From assembly GCA_023078555.1 (NCBI GenBank), contig CM041199.1:7631315-7695314 (forward strand): a stretch of DNA of 64,000 nucleotides, written 5' to 3'. The notes under the pieces are model-generated. The model did not search any database and was not told the DNA's origin. It worked only from the letters and a program-made list of their open reading frames with translations. Each line of letters starts with the position of its first letter. Within the stretch, counting starts at the first letter, position 1. Below are positions 1 through 11,056 of the stretch, one piece after another. The position numbers were made by a program, and so were the translations under genes. Source of the DNA: Ulva prolifera. Its lineage: Eukaryota > Chlorophyta > Ulvophyceae > Ulvales > Ulvaceae.

Positions 1-1024
1 TAACACTGTGACATGCTGTGGCATGCCGCGTTGTGCGGCAGTTGGAGAGCAGGTTGACCGCGGACCTTGTTCTGCAGAATTGCCCTCACCGTTGTTGGCC
101 AGACCAGCCACATTTGACACATCTTCGCCCTGCATACAGCTTGCGTGTTGTAGCGACAGCTTCTGTAACACCAAAACTACCAATACATCGCCATTCGACG
201 CAGGTCGTCCACGAACGGGCGAGCAGAGGATTCGAGGACATCCCATGCAGCTGCATTCAAGGCAATATGCTGAAAAATGTATGGCGCGTGATGTCGCACC
301 AGAGACATGGCGATCGCCGCTTGTAGCTCCCAGTCATCTTCGTCCATTGCGACAAACAGCTAGAGGTGAGCTCTGCAAACCGAAAGCGATGGCCGTGAAC
401 AGCTGGAAGCTATCAATCAAAATATGACACGAATCTCGTCAGACAAATTGCAGCTATATATGCGAGTAGGCCGAGCACACTGTACAAATGGGGAGAACCT
501 GCACGATTTTCCTGCGTTCCGGATTTCGAGAGTCAGGCCACACGATGCAAGTTCTTGCCTAGTATGCTTGCGTGTTTCCGTTCTGCTCTGTACTCGCGTC
601 AGGTTTGTGTCCTGAGTCCTGATCGACAGGCCGCGCATGCATTGATGCGACGCTTGACCGACTGGGCACGCTTGCACAAGCACCAGTGCTTGCCATACGT
701 CCTCATGCCGCACCAATGCTATACACCTCTCGCTCCACATAGGCTTATGTGCATTCTACGTGAAACCCGCTTTCTGCAGTCCTGTTCAGAGCTTTTGGCG
801 GGTGCATATCGACACTTGGCTTACGTGCCGACGTGTGCACATCCCTTTGCCGTGCGTCGGATCCGCTATATTCGCATGCCCTCTGCTAATGCTGAGAGTG
901 TATCTGTCTGCAAAAGCTGATGTGAGGAAGCTGCCTGCTGTGAGCAAGGTATCAGTCGGGCAGCGATGCGAACACGTCTCCGCATCGTGTCACACGGAGC
1001 CACCTCACCCGCGTAAAGGATGTA
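1..1024. other. no gene recognised
   Basis: Several short reading frames overlap on both strands but none shows a family motif or a chain of phase-consistent splice sites. The right part presumably holds the promoter and 5' UTR of the TMEM184-like gene that starts at 1025. Confidence 0.4.
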
Positions 1025-3305
1025 ATGCAGCTTTATAGCTTTAGAAATGTAGCAGATGCGATATTTCTGCTCGTCGCGTTGGCCCTGGCGGTGTCCTCGT
1101 TTTTGTTGATTACATCAACACTGGTTGACCATCTGCGGAACTACAGATATCCAGCTCTACAGGTACGGCAATGCCAGAATCTGCGTGCATCGGTTAGGTT
1201 TGACTGCTATTTCGGTGTTCAGCGTGGCCAGATGACGCGAGGCACATTCTGTGCAGACATGTTGCATGCGGATACTGCTCCTTGCTCCCATCTACGCGCT
1301 GGTCTCCTGGTGCATGATGGTATTCCTGCCCATCTCTTCCTACATAGAGATCTTCCGGGACATTTATGAGGCATACACATTGTACTGCTTCTGGGTCATG
1401 CTGGTGCTGTGGTGTGGGGGCCAAAGGAGAGTCATCGAGATCATCGACCGACAAGAGGCTATGGGATGTTATCTGTGTCCACTGGTTCAGCCCTGTGGCT
1501 GTGGTCTACCGGTGTATCGCTTCCGCAATTCAACATCCCTCTTCAGGTATGCGCAACGTACCCCCTGCTCGACCTATCCCAAACCACCATGGCCATCTGT
1601 GCAGCTGACTGCAAGTGTTGCCCTCTTCTCATGCGTCCGTCTCCGTACCTTCCCGATTGTCATGCTATCGAGACATGTTGCCCGAAGGCAACAAGCTTTC
1701 TCAACTGTCGCAAGCATCGGCCATCCTCCTCACATTTGTCTGGCAGGCCTCGCATGATCATCCTTCATTCTGACCCGCCACAGTCCCCATTGCGCCATCC
1801 CGCATGCGGCCACACCATCACCCCAGGCTGCATGTGCAGGTACCTCCGCATCGCCATCATGCAGATGATGCTCGTCAAGCCGCTCGCAGGCTTGATCTGC
1901 GCCGTGCTCGCCGCCTCCCCTGCCCCTGCCACACACGCACACAGCCGCCACGTCCGCTCCCTCGTCCTCATCTCCACCGCCGTCGCCATGCACTCCATCT
2001 TCACCGTCTACATGGCCACCAAGCCCTACATGCGCGGCCTCAACGCCTCCCGCAAGTTCCTCTCCATCAAGATCGTCGTCGCGATCATCCTCCTGCAGCA
2101 GCTCGCGGTCCACGCGCTCATTTCGGCCGATATCATCCCGGAGGGAGACCTCGGGTACACGATGCGGGAGCACGCGCAGCGCATCATGGGCGCCGTCACC
2201 ATCATCGAGATGGCCCTGTTCTCCCTCATGCTCTCGTACCAGTTCAGCCACACGTCGATCGGGCGGCCGGACAGCGACGACGGAGGCGCGCCCCCCCGCG
2301 CGGCCTCCTTCGAAGCCGGGCCCAGCCGCGGCAGCACAAACGAGCTGTTCGAGCTCATCATGGGCGACGTGTCCGCCGCGGCGCATGTGCGGAAGGGCGC
2401 GCCGCCGCCAAACGCAGAGGGGGTGTCCCTGTGGCAGGCACGCTCCTCCTGCGCCCCCCTGCTGCCGGCTCGTGCTGCGTACTGTATGTGGAGTCAGGCA
2501 GGTCCACTCGGTGTAGCACAGCTTTCACCGCAGCACACGTGATGCCGGGCGCTCTGCTGTTGGACTCCTCCTCTGTGCAGTGCTGGGTCGCTTTGCAGCA
2601 TTTCCAGGGCTGCCACCCAGGAATTGAGCCTGAATATTCGGAATTGCTCCATGCGGTCGGGCCCAACGACCCAACGCCACCTCTGTGCAGCGGATGTTGG
2701 GTGTGCAGGCAGTGGGTGTGCAGGCACTCAGATGTGATCGACTGCTTGATGGTGTCCGCGCGTCTTCACCCGCTGAGTGATGAGAATGTCTCAGAGCTAC
2801 TTTCCCGACTGAGCACTCCCCGATCCTCCAATTGGTACTGCAGTACAGCAGGTGTCTCTCAGTATCACCCCTGTGCAGTCGTGTCTCTTCCCAGCATGCC
2901 ACCAGCGCCTTACAGGAGGCCGCTGGAACGCCTTATCACAACCGCTGCACATAGCATCACCTGGTCAACACCACGCGCTCACCAGGGCTATCACCCTGGA
3001 AACTCTCTTAAAATTGCGGACTTCTGTTCTTCGCTCACGTCCGACGGCTCCATGCATGCGTGCAGGTGTTTGCGATGTGGGACGTGGTACTGATGCCGCG
3101 CGTGGAGGATGCCTCGCTGCAGTGCTCGACGCCGGGAGTTCCGGTGGAGCTCGTCGACATCGATGACGCGGAGAGCGTGCTCGGCAGCAGCGCCAGCGTC
3201 GACGCGCCAGACGCGCTCGAGCTCACCGAACTCCAGCTGCCGCAGCGGCCGCACTTTCTGGGCCAGAGCCCACACACCCGGCCGCGTATCTCGCAGACCG
3301 TGTAG
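1025..3305 (+). CDS. TMEM184 / OST-alpha (DUF300) family transmembrane protein
   Basis: Four exons are proposed: 1025-1162, 1257-1546, 1840-2422 and 3066-3305, with donors GTACGG, GTATGC, GTGTCC and acceptors ending GTGCAG or TGCAG; phases agree and give about 416 residues. Exon 1 carries a first membrane helix and ends in NYRYPALQ. Exon 2 continues with RILLLAPIYALVSW and IFRDIYEAYTLYCFW, then the Gly-Gly turn CGGQRR, the family hallmarks. Exon 3 has the block around QMMLVKPLAGLICAVL, the helix ending YMATKPYM and FLSIKIVVAIILLQQ. Exon 4 begins FAMWDVV, matching the post-membrane motif of the family, followed by an acidic tail. Known members are seven-helix proteins of plasma or endomembranes (OST-alpha bile-acid transporter subunit; plant LAZ1 in vacuolar and brassinosteroid biology); the substrate here is unknown. 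The end of exon 3 is the least certain boundary. Confidence 0.85.
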
Positions 3306-4198
3306 CGCTACCGCGCGCCGTGCCGAGTGCCCTGACGTGGCGTATGCTCGAGGTAGCACGGCCAGTTTGCAGTCGAACGAGGCACAGCTGCTCGCCTGCG
3401 TCAGACATGGGGTGCACAGGGAGCCGCCACCGCTGTGGCGCTGTGTCGACAAGGGTGGAGCTGCCTGCATCTACAGGGATGCTACTGCCCACGCTGATAT
3501 GTGGCAGGGCCGGCATCGGTCAGCGTAGTGCTGGCAGATATTCCCTTTTCTTGCTAGATGATTCTTGAGCAATGCCCATCAGCGTATCCACGTGCATGGT
3601 GTGCATGCATGCTGAGCTCTGCACAGGTGCACGGCGAGAACAGCAGCGGGAAGGCAGCCCTACCCGGCGGCGCCGATGTACTGCCACTGCAGGCTTGTTG
3701 CCTCTGTCACTTTGCCTGCCATCCAGATGGGTGGCCTACTGCATTCCTTTCCGCATCTCAGAGCTGATGTGGCACTTGCAGCTATGACTCGCTGCTAGAA
3801 CGAAGTAGCAACATAGGGTTGTAGCGTCAAGCCTGCCCTGGGTCTCAAACTGAAGTTCAAGGAAACCTGTGCGCTTGTGTGCTGCTGTAGAACTCACAGT
3901 AAACCTGGAGAGAAAGCCTCCTCACTGGTGTTACACACCCGCCATTCAGAGCTACCACTGCATTGACACGTGCTGACACGAACAAAGATCAACGTATGCA
4001 CTGCATGTACCGTGTTAAGTTAGCAACCCTGGCTGTGGCGATTCTCACACAGCACGCTTGCTCAGTTTAAACATGCCAAAATGTACTCAACTCATTAACC
4101 AGCTCTGTTGCCAGGCGCCATGCAGTCATCGGAGGCTCTGCATGGACATGCCCCCACCTCCAACAAAGATTGTTCTGCCCTCCACTTGCTTCCCTAAG
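3306..4198. other. intergenic, nothing recognised
   Basis: 3' UTR of the TMEM184-like gene plus spacer. Only short unsupported reading frames are present, with no RNA gene or repeat seen. Confidence 0.4.
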
Positions 4199-4508
4199 TT
4201 AAACGGCTTGATCGCCAGGCCCAGCTTGCAACTGCTGCAGCCTCATGTCAGCATGAGCTTTCGCAGACCGCACGATTGCTGCAAAAGCATCCTCTGCACC
4301 ATTGTTCCCCCCTGCAGTATTCTGCTCCTCCCACCCTGGCAGCTGGCCAGTCACGAACGCCCACAGCTTGCACGGCTCGACTGGCGCATGCAAGCTGCTC
4401 AGCACAAGTGCGAAGCCCACGACTAAACTCAGGATCTGGCCACTGTTTCCGAGGCCACCGAGGTTGATGCTGTCAGTTTGCAGCCCGTTGTAGAACATAT
4501 TCATCTCT
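4199..4508 (-). pseudogene. inverted, 5'-truncated duplicate of the C-terminus of the 5642-6797 gene
   Basis: Read on the minus strand this stretch encodes about 100 residues closely matching the last 110 residues of the plus-strand gene ending at 6797. Both carry FYNGLQTDSINLGGLGNSG or its YYNG variant, SLHAPVEPCKLWAF, and a GNQAV or GDQAV end. Similarity begins abruptly near 4508 (AGAGATGAAT against AGAGATGAGC) and no upstream exon of the parent is seen on that side, so it looks like a partial inverted duplication. The reading frame is still open to its stop. The segment between WAF and the Ala-rich tail has diverged and shortened. It could also be the last exon of an unseen second gene, but upstream minus-strand sequence gives no support. 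Confidence 0.7.
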
Positions 4509-5149
4509 AAATATACCGCTTTGTAAATACACGCAGTACACGCTTCCGAAACAGGCCTAGGGCACCAATGCTGAAACGAAGAGATCGGCTCGTCCAGTCG
4601 CAATCAGTGATACATTTGACCAGCGTACATATATACTGCCTATACGCCGTTAACGTTTCTGATTCCAGGCCACTCGGAGCCAGACAGACGTGTAGATCTT
4701 GTGACCCCATGCAGCTGCAGACGGAGTGAAGCCGGAACGACGCTTTCAAACTCGGCTCACGGTTGCTCACACCGGGACAAGTTGTCGGAACCTGCCACAT
4801 GGCCGCAGCCTGCACTTTACACCATGGTACTGCAGGATAGTATCACGGACTCATATGAATCACAAGTCAGGTGGCCCATGAAGTCGGTCGGCTTGAACTC
4901 CGTCATGGCTGCGGGCTTGGAGGACTCGGTGCTGCCAGACTAAGGCGTGGGCGCTGCTGTTGGGTTTCTGATTCGCATGGGATTCTTTTGTAGTGTATGC
5001 CTATCACCTGTAATCACGTCATCGCGGATGTAGAACACCAGTGCAGGGCACAAATGCCTGCGCAGACCTTCACATCAACATAGACGCACTGTCGTGCAGG
5101 TGGCGCGCCAGGTCCGCGCCGCAGCTCCGCTGATGGCACGTCATGCGGC
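4509..5149. other. spacer that may hold the unseen 5' exon(s) of the following membrane-protein gene
   Basis: One plus-strand frame ends near 4943 (ATG at 4906, MAAGLEDSVLPD) but has no clear splice partner. No family motif is present. Confidence 0.3.
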
Positions 5150-5625
5150 CAAGGCAGTTCTACCCTGGCGGGACTCACAGTCCCGTCTGATGACCTCTCG
5201 CCGCTAACAGGCCATCCGGCCTGCGCGGTGAGCTGTACATGTCCCTCGCGGACCCCGCCCGCTTGCCGCAACCAACCGATGGCCTCTGACTCCAGGGCGG
5301 CAGGCTCCGCTCCATGCGCGGGATGACGTTGTTGGCATGTGCAGGGACTACGGGGACGGCTTCGGCACCGCATCGTCCCGTGTGCGATTCAGGCCGGCCG
5401 GCGGGGCTGCGGGGCGGTGGGCCGGGGTGGCAGGGTGTGCTGTGGGTCTGGGGGTGGGGTGGGGGTGGAGCGGCCCCCGCCAGTCGCGCGGCTCGCACAG
5501 GCGGCCTTGGGCGGCAGTGTGTTGCGCGCGGCCCTGCCGTGAGGCGACAGGCATTGAGGTGTAGGGTGCGGTGTGGCTGTGTTTGGGGCGTGTTTTGGGC
5601 GTTGTGTTCGGGTTTGTTTGCGTGT
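5150..5625 (+). mobile_element. copy of a dispersed retroelement-like repeat (incomplete 3' end)
   Basis: This stretch aligns with the reverse complement of roughly 28740-29215. Shared blocks in the same order include the hairpin GGGACTCACAGTCCCGTCTG, TGACCTCTCGCCGC, AGGCCATCCGGCCTG, TTGGCATGTGCA and the G-rich run after it. It stops without the conserved 3' end (TTTGTCCTTGTAA) seen in the other copies, and the following exon begins 17 nt later. No protein is encoded. Confidence 0.7.
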
Positions 5626-5641
5626 CGGCGTCTACCTCCAG

Positions 5642-6797
5642 GTGCTCGCCTTTGTCATCCTCCTCAGCACCGGCGGCCACAGCACGCTGCTCGGCCACGG
5701 CGAGGCCGCCTCAGCCACGTTATTCACCGTCCTCGTCGTCATCTTCTACAAGCTCCACCGCGGCGAGATCCACGCCACGGAGTTCGCCTGCGTGCTCATG
5801 ATGATCAACATCTACTCTCTCATTGCCCTCATGGGTGTGTTCTCATCGTTCACGGACGCGTTCCGTACCACCGGGGCGTGGCGTGTCCGCACCGCTTCGC
5901 GGGAGGACCAGATGATGCTCCGCGCAGAGCGCGTCTTCTCCGACCCACCCTTCAATTGACCCTGCCAACAGGTGGCATCGGCTGGAAGCCATGCGCCTCG
6001 AGACCGAAGCCAGGTCGGCACGGCGGCTGCACCGGAACCTCACGCTGCAGATCTGCTCCCTGTTTGCAACGTGGGTGCTCACGGCGTGGTTCTGGCAGAA
6101 TGGCTACAAGGGGCTACTGCTTGGTGGATGCGGGGCGGTGAAAGTCGCGTTCTTCTATGCCCCGCTCCCGGCGTTCGGCGGCATCCGAATCTTCTATCTG
6201 ATCTGCATCTACCCGGCCGCCATGATGATCGGTCTCCTGCTCCTCTGCTCAGTGGTCGCCGGGCTGCGGCGGGAGAACCTTGAGGACACGGCGCCCTGGT
6301 GTTTGGCCAACACTAAGTCTGCGCTCATGACGGTTGAGCTCATGGCGTTTAAATTTGCAGCGCAGCAGGCGCTCTTGTATGTCACAGAGCCAACAGTTTC
6401 GTTGCGCACGTTCTTCTCCTGGGCCGTGCCGTACGTGGCGGCCATGTCGTCGTTTGTAGAGATGAGCATGTACTACAACGGTCTGCAGACTGACAGCATC
6501 AACCTTGGAGGCCTCGGGAACAGTGGCCAGATCCTGAGTCTAGTTGTGGGCTTCGCACTTGTGCTCAGCAGCTTGCATGCTCCCGTGGAGCCGTGCAAGC
6601 TGTGGGCTTTCGCGACCGACCGGGTCTGGAATTGGGTACAATCCGCCGCAGAGGGGGGTGCGGCAGGAAGTGATGATGGTGTTGTTGCAATTGATGCTGA
6701 CGAGGCCGCCTTCGCAGCGATCGCACGGGCTGCCAAGGCTGATGCAGACATGCGGCTGTTGGAAAGGCAGGGAGGGGCCGGCAACCAAGCTGTGTAG
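5642..6797 (+). CDS. multi-pass membrane protein of unknown function (5' end not resolved)
   Basis: Two exons are supported. The first, 5642-5877, follows the acceptor CCTCCAG and encodes two hydrophobic helices (VLAFVILLSTGG; CVLMMINIYSLIALMGVF). The second, 5972-6797, follows CCAACAG. The chosen donor (GC|GTGGCG, phase 2) joins TTGA to WHRLEAMRLETEA; without splicing the first frame runs into a stop at 5957-5959. The long exon has four to five further hydrophobic segments, including SLFATWVLTAWFW, IFYLICIYPAAMMIGLLLL and a last helix GQILSLVVGFALVLSSL, then an Ala-rich cytosolic-looking tail ending GNQAV. The closing layout (helix preceded by a GNSGQI turn) recalls large fungal and algal integral membrane proteins of unknown role, but I cannot name a family. 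N-terminal exon(s) lie upstream, probably beyond the inserted repeat. Confidence 0.65.
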
Positions 6798-7533
6798 ATT
6801 CTTGCACTGTAGCCGTGTCGCTGCATCCCTGTAGATTTTCAGTCTTGAGTAGATGCGTGGCACTGACATACGTATGCAGGCAGCTGGACAATACATCACG
6901 GCCGGTGTTCTGGCGGGTTTCTTTTCTGCCTTTTTTTTCCTGCCTTTGACTGGCTTAGGCCCTGACGTTGGGGCAGCATGCCTTTGGCAGGGACATGTGC
7001 CAACATGCAGCGACGCAGATCAGCAGAGGTTCAGATTGAATGCTCCAGAACTATGTAAAGCCCCATTGAAATAAGTTTGCCGTGGTAATGGGCTGCTGCA
7101 AGGATGCGACATTCGGGTTGCCATACCAGTGCCTGCGTGTGCAAGACATGCAAGCTCCACCTTGCGTATCTACAGTGCACCTTACAGCACGAAATCACTG
7201 CCAGATCTTTCAAAGCTCAAAGCGAGACCTTTCCACCTGGAGCTTGAGAAACCTTACAAGCTGCAGAGCTCTGTCCCATGACGGGGGACGCACCGCGCAC
7301 GGACCAATATGTGTGTGGCCGACATGACACTCATGTTGCCAGACCGCTCTGAACCTGCACGCTGCGCACGCATGGCCCTGCTGTGACGGGCGGGCGTGCT
7401 GCGTCGCTGAGGGCAACAACCCGAGTACATACATACCTACAGCTCGGCCCCTGCCTCGAGCTCGGTCTCGCCCGCCAGGTCTTGTACTGGCACACGCGCA
7501 TGCATGCCAGCCCTCCTGCTGCTGTCAAATTTG
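6798..7533. other. intergenic, nothing recognised
   Basis: 3' UTR of the preceding gene and spacer. There is a T-rich patch near 6929-6950 and no supported gene. Confidence 0.4.
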
Positions 7534-8061
7534 TTAACAAGACACAGCCGCGCCCACTCTAGAGCTCCAGCTGGCATGACTCGAGTCCGCGCAGGGGTGC
7601 GTTTGCGCGCAGTGGAGACGGCCACGCGACTGCCTAGGGCCCGTGTGCAAGCGCACGCGCGCAGACATACGGTGCAAAGGAAGGCGCATTCGTGCGGGGA
7701 CCCGGCTCCGAGCCTCCCTCGCCGTCCGGTACTGATGGTAAGCGGGCGCGGCGAGTCCGCGCAGGGCGCGGCGGAGGCGCCGTGACCGGCGGGGCCGGGG
7801 GGGCTGAAGTTGAGTGCGGCAGCCTTCGGTGAAGGCGAGGACGGCGATCGCGATCGCGAGTGGCGTTGGTGCGCGGATGACGACGACGACCGCCGCGATC
7901 ACGACGACGATGGCCGCCTCCAGGATGATGATGCAGATAGGGAGCACGACTGCAAGGCTGCGCAGGGAGGCGCGAATGCCATCTACACTGGCAGGGCGGC
8001 CTTGCAATAGGATGTGGAGAGCTTGGAAGAGCGCTGGCCGAGGTATCTCCCGTACTGCCAT
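7534..8061 (-). CDS. weak candidate: small two-helix membrane protein
   Basis: An open frame of about 175 codons starts at an ATG at 8061. After about 45 residues it has a strikingly hydrophobic stretch (VVLPICIIILEAAIVVV, AAVVVVIRAP, PLAIAIAVLAF) that could be two membrane helices, followed by an Arg-rich tail of low complexity (PRPRRSRRLRRALRG). A TATATA sequence lies just upstream. No family is recognised. Part of the tail may be intron or untranslated sequence. Because the DNA is GC-rich, an open frame of this length could also be chance. Confidence 0.3.
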   Translation of the reverse strand: MAVREIPRPALFQALHILLQGRPASVDGIRASLRSLAVVLPICIIILEAAIVVVIAAVVVVIRAPTPLAIAIAVLAFTEGCRTQLQPPRPRRSRRLRRALRGLAAPAYHQYRTAREARSRVPARMRLPLHRMSARVRLHTGPRQSRGRLHCAQTHPCADSSHASWSSRVGAAVSC

Positions 8062-8086
8062 GCTCAGCAGGCGCCGGCGCGGGGAG

Positions 8087-8094
8087 TTATATAC
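8087..8094 (-). promoter_or_regulatory. possible TATA box
   Basis: GTATATAA on the minus strand, 26 nt before the ATG at 8061. The spacing would put transcription start almost on that ATG, so the true start may be further in or the match may be chance. Confidence 0.2.
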
Positions 8095-8841
8095 GGGGCC
8101 AGACCGGCAAAGAGTCTCTTGATTGTACCACTGGTGATGCATGAGGTGGCCTGCAGGCAATTACATATGAGGAGGGCGCGACATACAGGAAGCATGGGGT
8201 ACCTATAGTATACTGGTAGAACGATCTGGTAGCCGGCCGACCTGGCTGGATTGCGCAGTGACAGCGTGGGCGAATGCGCATCGCGACGCGTTCATGCGTA
8301 TCTGGGTGCAGCCTGAGGCGATACAACAAGCGTGTTGCGCGAGAGCTGTAACGGTACTATTCGACTCGGTGGGGGAGAGAGCTCTGCTGTAGTGACCACG
8401 GGCGGCAACCTGCAGCGGGGCAAATTGCAAGCCATGTGTGCAGAGGTCAAGCAGCGTAAATGTGGGTTTTCTTTCACGTTGACGCATCCTTGACAGCACT
8501 TTGACAACTCCAATTAAACCAGATGCTGTGTGCAGTCTATGGGTTCCGAGCAATGGGGTCAAACCCCGAGCGCATGCTGGCAGACTGCGTGGAGCTCTCT
8601 GGTCGTCATGAATTCTTTGTGGAAGCAAAGGCATGTATCACTCTGCACTGATCACCTGGGGTTCGTTACATGCCAGCAGGTCACGCAGCCTCAGCTGCTC
8701 TGCAAGGAACACCAGTGAAAGCAGGCAACAGTGCCCATGCTGTCACTGACAGCGTGGACGCGGGAGGTTTGAATGTATCAGTATTTTTGCGTCCTCTGCG
8801 CGATTACGTCCATGGCGCTGACCGTTCAACCTAATTGTTCA

Positions 8842-9039
8842 CTAGCGCGGCACAGCTGCAGGGAGCACCGGCGCCACAGTTGCGGGTCCAATATCCGACA
8901 GGATACGCATGCTGACCCACGAAGCGTTCGCACCTGCACCTGATTCAGCTTGTGCGGTCGCTTGTAACTCAAGAACATCAAGGGCGGGCTCTGCATCGAG
9001 GGGTGTGCCCTGGCGCTGTCCGGGAGAACGCTTCGCCAT
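8842..9039 (-). CDS. weak candidate first exon, hypothetical
   Basis: ATG at 9039 opens 65 codons beginning MAKRSPGQRQGTPLDAEPAL and ending in a stop at 8842-8844. The composition is compatible with coding, with a few possible internal donors (GGTGCAGG). No partner exon or homology is recognised. Between 8100 and 8840 nothing else is supported. Confidence 0.2.
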   Translation of the reverse strand: MAKRSPGQRQGTPLDAEPALDVLELQATAQAESGAGANASWVSMRILSDIGPATVAPVLPAAVPR

Positions 9040-9655
9040 TGTCAACTGACGTCTGCGGACGTATTGCAGCTACAGAAGCGTCGATACAGCGAGAAGATTT
9101 CACTGGCTGAAGCTACAGCTAGCTGGTGCACAGCATTTAGTTTACTCTGCTGTCAAACCTGTGCGCAGAGCGAGATGGTGTGAACACTGCTGGCGATATC
9201 CTGGCCGGCTGGGCTGCAGATGACGTTGACACGCGTAGATGTGGATACAATACAAGTCGGTGTATGTGGGCTGTGTGGCTGCACAGCAGAGCAATATTTA
9301 AGCCCACGTCGTACACTTTGAGGGGGCCGCAGAATCGACAGGCTAGCATGTCAGCAATTACTTACATGTTCGCAACTCGAGTGCTGCTTACGTTGACACA
9401 GTGATCATGTGCGCACGTCCTTGGATGCGGTGTTTATGTGCCGTCGGGCTTCCAGGGCCTCAAGACCAGCTTCGCAGCTGCTTCGCCACGATAGGTGCCG
9501 AGGGTTCACACTGTGAGAGGCTGCAGCTGCAAGCTCTACATACACAGACCTCACAGGGCGCCCCAGTGCTGAGATGTGGTCCACATTGCAGAACATGCGG
9601 CCACATGTGCGCTTTCCTCACCATCTGGCTCAATACATCCCATGTCGTCTGCACA

Positions 9656-10118
9656 GACACCAAGAGCAATTCTTGCGTTCCATCCCGGCACCGCGCATCC
9701 TGGAGGGCAACTCCTGCACTGACAGGGATATCTGTTCGCGGCTGCCTGTCGTTGTGTGACATTGTTCTGTCGGCTGTAGTTGCATCTGTTGATGTGGTGT
9801 TCTTTCCCTGGACAGATTTGTTTGTGCATGCAAAGCCATGGCTGCCCCCTGCTCTTTGAACACTTCCACCTGGTGCTCCTCTTTCTACTTGCAGACACCA
9901 AGATCATTTCTTGCGTTCCATACCGGCACAGCGCATCCTGGAGGACAACTCCCGCACTGGCACAAGCATATATCTGTGCGTCTGTTTATAGTTGTGTGAT
10001 AGTCTTCTGCCGGCTGTAGCTTCATCTGTTGTTCTGTTCTGTCCCTGGAGAGAGTATTTGTGCATGGCTTCCCCTGCTCTTTGAGCATCTCCGCCTGGCT
10101 CTCCCCTTTCTACTAGCA
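9656..10118 (+). repeat. two-unit tandem duplication, period about 238 nt
   Basis: Unit 1 (9656-9893) and unit 2 (9894-10118) share blocks in the same order: GACACCAAGA, TTCTTGCGTTCCAT, GCGCATCCTGGAGG, TCTG.CGGCTGTAG, CCCTGCTCTTTGA and CTTTCTACT.GCA. They differ by many substitutions and small deletions. No shared reading frame is kept, so this is probably non-coding. Confidence 0.85.
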
Positions 10119-11056
10119 TTGATGTCGCAGTCGGCACTTTATCGCGCGGCTGCTGTCGCACACGAGCGAGATGCTGCAGCTCTTGCCTGCATGCATGTTG
10201 TACTTTCATGCGTGGCTCGCACTTTCGAGCCGCTCAGACCACTGCGTCTCGATCGTTGTCCGTCGATCGGAACACGATCAGACCACTCCGTCGATGTGCT
10301 GTCATCCTTGATTCTGGCACCACCGCCAGACTCAGACGGCCCCGTTCCGCAGTCCTGAATGCCAGGGAACTTGCACAAGTTGCGAGGTGCAGGTGCCCCG
10401 TTTCGGTGCAGATCGCTCGACTCGCGCACATGTCTAATCAGGCCTTCTGGCACGGGCCCCACTAGTCACGTCGGTCCACGCTCGTCATGTACCTCCAGCA
10501 TCATCCAGTCAACTTTCTACCGCAGAAAGTACCCATGTGCGCCAGAACTGTGCACGTCAGCATGCATGACTGGATCCACAGCATGCCGCGACTTCTGCGC
10601 ATGTACACTGGGTGCGCCTCCGGCTGTATCCTGAAACCTCCACTGGTTTTACCTAGGGACTATAGCTGCCTGGCCTCATGCATGGCTCACCACATGCCTC
10701 CAAGTGGATGCGTTGTGCCCGGCTCAAGAGGGCTGTGTTCACTCATCGCATACAGATGTGTAGAATGTGCCGCGGCTTTGTACGAAGCCTTTCAAAGGCA
10801 AGGCTAGAAGTAATTGTGCAAAAACTTCGAGCAGCCGCAGGGCGACAGGGTACCGGTGCACACCGGTACATGCATTGTTGCTCTGCGCAGAACGATGGCC
10901 TCAAGCCACAGATCTGGCCGGCACCCGTTGCCAGCAGCCGGTGGACAGGCAGCACGCGTACGAGCAGCGGGCCAACACCGCCACCATGCAAAGCAAGCAC
11001 TGAAATAGCATTCGGCGCGCCTGGTGGTTCACGGACACACGCACGTCCACGACACA
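10119..11056. other. intergenic, nothing recognised
   Basis: Open frames overlap on both strands without family motifs or convincing splice chains. Confidence 0.35.

Noticed and set aside
1804..3093. 429-codon open frame overlapping TMEM184 exon 3
   Set aside because: It is a His/Arg/Pro-rich shadow of the real frame in GC-rich DNA; the other frame carries the family motifs.
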